64,000 bases of DNA, from contig NC_079488.1 of NCBI RefSeq assembly GCF_020520425.1, positions 87,835,285 through 87,899,284 of the forward strand, written 5' to 3'. The notes under the pieces are model-generated. The model made no database searches. It was not told the origin of the DNA and saw nothing but the letters and a program-made list of their open reading frames with translations. The DNA is from Spinacia oleracea (taxonomy: Eukaryota; Streptophyta; Magnoliopsida; Caryophyllales; Amaranthaceae). Both the position numbers and the translations under genes were made by a program. This document shows, in pieces, positions 60,201 to 64,000 of the stretch (positions are counted from its first letter, which is position 1; each line of letters begins with the position of its first letter).

Positions 60201-61277
60201 TCCTACTTCGAAAATCTCACGAACAACAGACATTAGGAATATCTAAAGTATAAAATGCAGAAGACTATCTCACTTTTCCCTCATCTTATTCTCCACGTCT
60301 ATGCTCAACAACTCCTCTAGCCCAACCCTTAAATTTTCAAAGTTGTCTTGGGAATTTTGTATCTGATAAACATAGTTTGACAACTTTAACCTGTTTGTGT
60401 CTTCTGGAGTTAGAATAGGAAAGACCAACATAAAGAAGGTTAACCAGCTTACACTCCTCATCCATAATAACAAATGCTGCAATTATTTGATCCTACACCT
60501 TAAATCCAAAATTCCTCGTGGTTCAATTACCCAAACACTACTTTTCTAATACTACTGATATTAGACAAAATGCCATTTCCATCCAACAATCTTGAATTAT
60601 AAGATACGATGCATCATAATTCGTACATAACAGGTGTATTTCCACAAAGCTACTGAGATAGAGTACAAAATAAATTTTAAATTTCATGACTCCGTCTAAC
60701 ACAACTATATTTTTAATAGCTCGTCCTCAAGAAAGATCTCTAACTTTGTTTAAGACTTGGACAATTGGCTATATAAAAAGACACTGAACAAACAAGCCCA
60801 ATACATGAGAATGATGCACTCACTATTCCATATTTATACAGTTTTCCAGAGTGTAGCCAAGCAACATGAGAATCATACCTCGGCAGCATCAACAAGCCGG
60901 CCATCATCCTTGTACAATATACCACAATGCGTAAGAGCGCATGCATTTTGAGGATCAAGTGTTATTGCTTCAGAGAAGCTCTCAAAAGCAAGCCTCCCCA
61001 TGTTCTGCATCTGCAAGCATATCCCTTTTCCTATAAAAGCTTCGACATTTTCCTTGTCTTTCTCCAATATCCCCTCGTATATCGTTAGGGCCTCTGCGAA
61101 CTTATTTCTGGTTCGAAGAATGTTTGCATAAGAAAGAGCGTCCTTCACATCAAGTTCCTTTTGCAAACTACCATTACAAACTAGAGACCCATTTTCCGTA
61201 GAAGGACAAGAAGCTTCCGGAAAACCATTTTCGCAAGGTGATTGCTTCTCCGGAATGTTAACAACCACCTTTTCCAT
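45255..61277 (-). CDS. SPY: SPINDLY, TPR-containing protein O-fucosyltransferase
   Basis: Seventeen exons (minus): 61277-60879, 59333-59172, 59088-58913, 58504-58429, 57070-56942, 56589-56470, 56342-56274, 56188-56107, 54465-54371, 52321-52257, 51846-51648, 51270-51076, 50628-50534, 50420-50285, 50164-49947, 46315-46188, 45637-45255. All have GT-AG borders; the total is 2,727 nt, 908 residues (Arabidopsis SPY 914). About ten to eleven TPR units span residues 45-436 (for example [32 protein letters not shown]). The GT41 catalytic part follows: [11 protein letters not shown] (487-497), [44 protein letters not shown] (741-755). SPY fucosylates DELLA and other nuclear proteins, restraining gibberellin signalling. 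The C-terminus has a QQQQQ run. All exons look intact. Confidence 0.97.
46734..46845 (+). repeat. Short GC-rich repeat, copy 1 (SPY intron 15)
   Basis: Starts GGCACTTAAGGTGTGCCTCG and ends CTTTTAAAACTAAGG. It shares GAAAGGCGTGCACT/CGCCTTGCGC and the TTTTAAAACTAAG tail with the copies at 48254 and 48821. Confidence 0.75.
47369..47684. mobile_element. Stowaway MITE in SPY intron 15
   Basis: 316 bp with ends CTCCCTCCGTATTTAAATAG and inverse, TA at 47367-47368 and 47685-47686. The left tip is repeated 36 bp further in (47375 and 47411). Confidence 0.93.
48254..48412 (-). repeat. Short GC-rich repeat, copy 2 (inverted)
   Basis: Begins TTAGTTTTAAAA, the inverse of the tail of the other copies, and carries GGCGCCTAGCCGCC and AAAGGCGTGCGC. 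Lies in SPY intron 15. Confidence 0.7.
48821..48895 (+). repeat. Short GC-rich repeat, copy 3
   Basis: CGCCTTGAGTGCGAAAGGCG to CCTTTTAAAACTAAG. ATTGTG flanks both sides (48815-48820 and 48896-48901), compatible with a target duplication. Lies in SPY intron 15. Confidence 0.75.
52061..52078. repeat. Poly-C tract
   Basis: An uninterrupted run of about 18 C in SPY intron 10, followed by CA-rich sequence. The length may be uncertain in assembly. Confidence 0.8.
52913..53885. mobile_element. hAT-type element in SPY intron 9
   Basis: 973 bp. Left end TAGGGATGCTAATGAGC; right end, reversed, TAGGGTGCTTATGAGC. Near-perfect 8-bp flanks ATTGCATT (52905-52912) and TTTGCATT (53886-53893). Both subterminal parts are packed with CGAGCTCGA, ACTCGACTCG and similar words; the middle is AT-rich. 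No transposase. Confidence 0.88.
58154..58364. mobile_element. Stowaway MITE in SPY intron 4
   Basis: 211 bp, ends CTCCCTCCGTCCCTTGAAGA and near-inverse AGGGACGGAGGGAG, TA at 58152-58153 and 58365-58366. Confidence 0.95.
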
Positions 61278-61294
61278 CCAAATAAGCCCACTTT

Positions 61295-61497
61295 CTGATA
61301 AGAAATTAACAACATAAATTACAAGGAGAATCAAAACCCTACTTTCTGAACTAACAACAATTTTAAATAGAACCCCAAAACTCATCAATGGCAGAAACAA
61401 AAACCCCAAAAAGGGTTTTTTAATTTGTTTGAAGTATGAACTACAATTGAATTAAAATAAAGAAACAATCACATTTAGATAGGATTGGAAGACTTAC
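61295..61497 (-). other. Probable intron in the SPY 5' untranslated region
   Basis: A GTAAGT donor at 61497 and a TTATCAG acceptor ending at 61295 on the minus strand, 18 bp before the ATG. The longer open frame through this stretch (to 61409) adds a hydrophobic leader that SPY proteins do not have, so it is better read as intron. Confidence 0.55.
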
Positions 61498-61957
61498 ATA
61501 CAGGAAGAAATTACAAGGAGAAATTAGGGATTTGAAACCCACATTCGAAGCAATCCTGCAGGTGCAAGTAACGGTGATAGGAGAGAAAGGGGATGTAGAA
61601 ATGGGGAAAAGGGGTGTGCCCACCTCTCGTAATTGGAAAGAAGCAGGGAAAAATGGCAAAAATGTCAGTTGAAGGGAGAGAAAAGGGCTCTAAAACGGCA
61701 AAGAAGCGTGTTAACTGTGCAACTGATATGTTGGTGGGAATGGTTTTGACCCCAAACCCAGTCAAAGTTTTTCTCTAAAATTTTCCTCTTATTTTTTTTG
61801 ACATAGGCAAAAAAGACTATAAAATCGAGCGATTTCCTTCAATATTGTGTAAAGAACGTCAAATTCCCAAAATGCGCCACTTTTTAACTTAATTCCCACC
61901 ATACCGTCCACGTCAGCATTAAAACCGGTCTTTTTTTTTTTCAACCAAGCGACACTA

Positions 61958-62014
61958 AACCGCTATCTCAGGTAGCGGTTGACTTAAGTAAACCGCTATC
62001 TGAGATAGCGGTTT
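61958..62014. repeat. Two adjacent hairpin-forming sequences
   Basis: AACCGCTATCTCAGGTAGCGGTT lies at 61958-61980 and a near-copy at 61990-62014. The second is a 25-bp palindrome around one central G (AAACCGCTATCT / AGATAGCGGTTT). The first has one mismatch region in the stem. Confidence 0.9.
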
Positions 62015-62059
62015 ATAATCACGTACTATTTATAAATGGTAAAAAAAAAAAAAAAAAAC

Positions 62060-62132
62060 CGCATCAGCTAGGGGTCGAACCCACGACCTTCTGTTTAGGA
62101 AACAAACACACTATCCACTGAGCTACAAACAC
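62060..62132 (-). tRNA. tRNA-Arg(CCU)-like gene, probably pseudogene
   Basis: 73 nt on the minus strand fold as a cloverleaf: acceptor GTGTTTG with CTGATGC (one mismatch, several G-U), D arm TAGCTCAGTGGATA, anticodon arm TTTGT-TTCCTAA-ACAGA with CCT, T loop TTCGACC. A- and B-box promoters are well kept. A run of about 18 T (62041-62058) follows as a Pol III terminator. Weak pairs in the D and T stems argue for a decayed copy. Confidence 0.6.
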
Positions 62133-62199
62133 TAATGTTGATAAGTTAAATTTGGAAATGTTTATAATTAATATTAATAAATGGTTAAAAAGAAATAAA

Positions 62200-62272
62200 C
62201 ACATCAGGTAGGATTCGAACCCATGACCTCCTACATAGAAACAACCCACTCTATCCACTGAGCTACAGACAC
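62200..62272 (-). tRNA. tRNA-Arg-like sequence (TCT position), degenerate
   Basis: 73 nt on the minus strand, GTGTCTG to CTGATGT. The D arm is good (GCTC with GAGT), the T loop TTCGAAT is standard, but the anticodon stem is mostly unpaired, so it is not a functional tRNA. It shares its altered 3' acceptor strand with 62060-62132, showing that the two are duplicates. T5 lies just downstream. Confidence 0.5.
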
Positions 62273-62306
62273 AATTGATGTCACAAGAGGTTACTTCTAA
62301 ATTATA

Positions 62307-64000
62307 TGTAATCCCCCGTAAATTTATAAATTTTATTAATATATATTAACGTACATTATTTATATTTAAATAGAATTTATGAATTTTAAGTAATAAATAT
62401 ATAATTAACGTATATTTATTTTATTTAATTACGTTCTAAATATTTAACGATTTGAGAACTTTATTATATATTTAATGTATATTTAATTTTATTTAAATAT
62501 ATCCTAAATATTTTAACGGTTTGCGCAATCAAGAATAATTTTAGAATTTTATGTTGAAAAGAATTTGAATTACGAAATACATTGGAATTTGGAAAATAAT
62601 CATAACCGGTTTTGGAAGTTTAAATGCAAACTTAAATCTAATCCTAGCCCAAATTGGCAAAGCCCAATACAATGAACCCATAACCTTCCTATACTCCTAT
62701 TCCACGTGAAAACAAAAGAAAAACAAACCCTTCCCTCTCAACCACCATTCACGTAAATTGCAAACCCTCCTCCTTTCTCACATTGCTTCCCCTTACTGCT
62801 ACAACTCACGCCGCCAGCTGCCGGCCACCTACAACCGCCGGACCACCGCCAGCTTCCTCTTCCGTTCGGTAATTTCGTCTTCCTCCCTCTCCCTCTTCTT
62901 CTTGCTTCTCCTTCGTTCTTACTCTTCCCCTCTTTCTCACTTGCTGCTCTGTGTTCGAACCAGCAACCACCAGCCCAGCACCACCGCAGTCACCGTCGGC
63001 TCGTCGCTAACCTCTTTCCGCCACCCCTGCTCGCCGCCGCGCAACCCTATCGCCGACCAGCACGTTCTCTCTCCACTCTGTTTCGTCACTACTCCACGCG
63101 GGCCATCACCACCTTCGGCAACCAGCCCAACCGCAACCTCCACCGCGCCCAGCCGCGTCTCCTAGCTCGCCACCACTGCCGTGCCTGCACCACCGCCGGC
63201 CAGCACTCTCCTTCCTCTCCTTTTGGTTATTTCTTAAACCCTAAGTTATTTAAATATTTTAATTAAGTTTATTAATTTGAATTTATGTTCTTGAATTTAA
63301 ATTATGTTCTTGAATCTAAATTATATGTTTTTATGATTTAACTAGAATTTTCAGATTTACATATTATGTTTAAATAATGAATTTAATAACGTTTTAATAA
63401 TTTAAATTGCGTTTCTTGAATTTAAATTATAGGCTTTATGATTTAATTGTGGATTTCAGAATTTTAGGTTTGCATAATTAAATTATTAATTTTCAGATTA
63501 GGTAATTGAAATGAAATAATGATTTTAATTATTAAAGTGTGAATTTTTAAGGTTTTTAATGATTTAAATCATAATAGAATGGTTATATATTATTAAAGCT
63601 ATTATTTTTATGATTTTAAGAACATTGATTATGCTTTAGAGTAGTTTGGAATTAGTTTATATTGCCGGAAATTAAAGTATGATGTTTGTAAAGAGTTTTC
63701 AACGAATTTCAATCACTAATTCAATAATTATGATGCTAGGAAATCAGATGTTCAAGTTTAACGTTAGGGAAGGTTCTGAATATGTTTAGGATGTATTTAG
63801 AATGCTTTATTATGGTTGCGAAAATTGATTGGGAATATGTGTTGGTTGTGTTAGGCGAAGAATTCTCTTTAGGCGACTTTTGAAAGTGTTAAAGTGGTCT
63901 ATCAGTTTGTTTACACAAGGTACGTACATACCTGCGTGCTTGGAATGTGTGCTAATTGTTGAAATCATGTTGATATTATTGTTGAACTTGGTGATGTTGA
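62307..64000 (+). mobile_element. LTR of the same Tekay-like family, cut by the window edge
   Basis: Starts TGTAATCCCCCGTAAATT, the inverse of the ends of the LTRs at 3907 and 10599, and can be followed with many differences to the window end; 63840-63960 corresponds to about 5260-5340 of the left LTR. About 1.7 of 3.0 kb is visible. Orientation is opposite to the young element. The GC-rich island (about 62750-63240) is hardly alignable with that of the young copy. Whether it is a solo LTR or the start of a full element cannot be seen. It is clearly older than the copy at 3907-13621 or from another subfamily. Confidence 0.88.

Noticed and set aside
61278-61409. N-terminal extension of SPY with a hydrophobic leader
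   Set aside because: SPY is nucleocytoplasmic and starts near ATG 61277; the extension runs through a likely 5' UTR intron.
62937-63165. Pro/Thr/Ser-rich frame at 62758-63165
   Set aside because: It is the GC-rich island of the LTR; its counterpart in the young LTR does not keep the frame.

Overview
This is plant nuclear DNA, almost certainly from a eudicot. Four host genes with ordinary GT-AG introns sit in AT-rich sequence packed with plant repeat families: Ty3/gypsy elements of the Tat and Tekay-like groups, an L1-type LINE, CACTA, Mutator-like, hAT and Stowaway elements. I cannot name the species; the repeat style would fit Caryophyllales, but that is a guess.

Left part (1-16.2 kb): the 3' half of a Tat-lineage Ty3/gypsy element on the + strand. 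It has the integrase end, a hairpin-bearing 80-bp tandem array, antisense reading frames resembling the putative gypsy-type transposase family, then an LTR with a TATA box. A second element (3907-13621, minus strand) sits inside the antisense frame. It has 3,023-bp LTRs that look identical and a CAAAT target duplication, carries a gag and an extra acidic ORF, and shows no pol. It is very young.

16.9-17.7 kb: a CASP (Casparian strip membrane protein) gene, minus strand. 18.2-22.0 kb: a degraded LINE (minus) broken by a Stowaway and by a solo LTR, next to a Stowaway inside a Stowaway. 22.8-33.9 kb: a transposon nest. An hAT-type element with an 8-bp duplication adjoins an AGAACA-rich inverted-repeat element. 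That element is split by a 7.8-kb CACTA-type element (24313-32116, TGT duplication). The CACTA interior carries pieces of other genes: a truncated pectate lyase, an RNase H-like piece, an ArgJ piece and an unidentified exon-like series. A Mutator-type MITE sits in its left end.

Right part: a spliceosomal-type cyclophilin CYP18-2/PPIL1 (+, six exons, 164 aa), a CYP72A-type cytochrome P450 (minus, five exons, 516 aa), and SPINDLY (SPY, minus, 17 exons, 908 aa, 45.3-61.3 kb), all reconstructed with intact frame. SPY introns hold hAT and Stowaway elements and GC-rich repeats. Upstream of SPY are two tRNA-Arg-like sequences. The window ends inside a diverged LTR of the same family as the young element (62307-64000).

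The four host genes have unrelated roles: root endodermal barrier, splicing/protein folding, oxidative metabolism, and O-fucosylation in hormone signalling. There is no sign that they work as a cluster.
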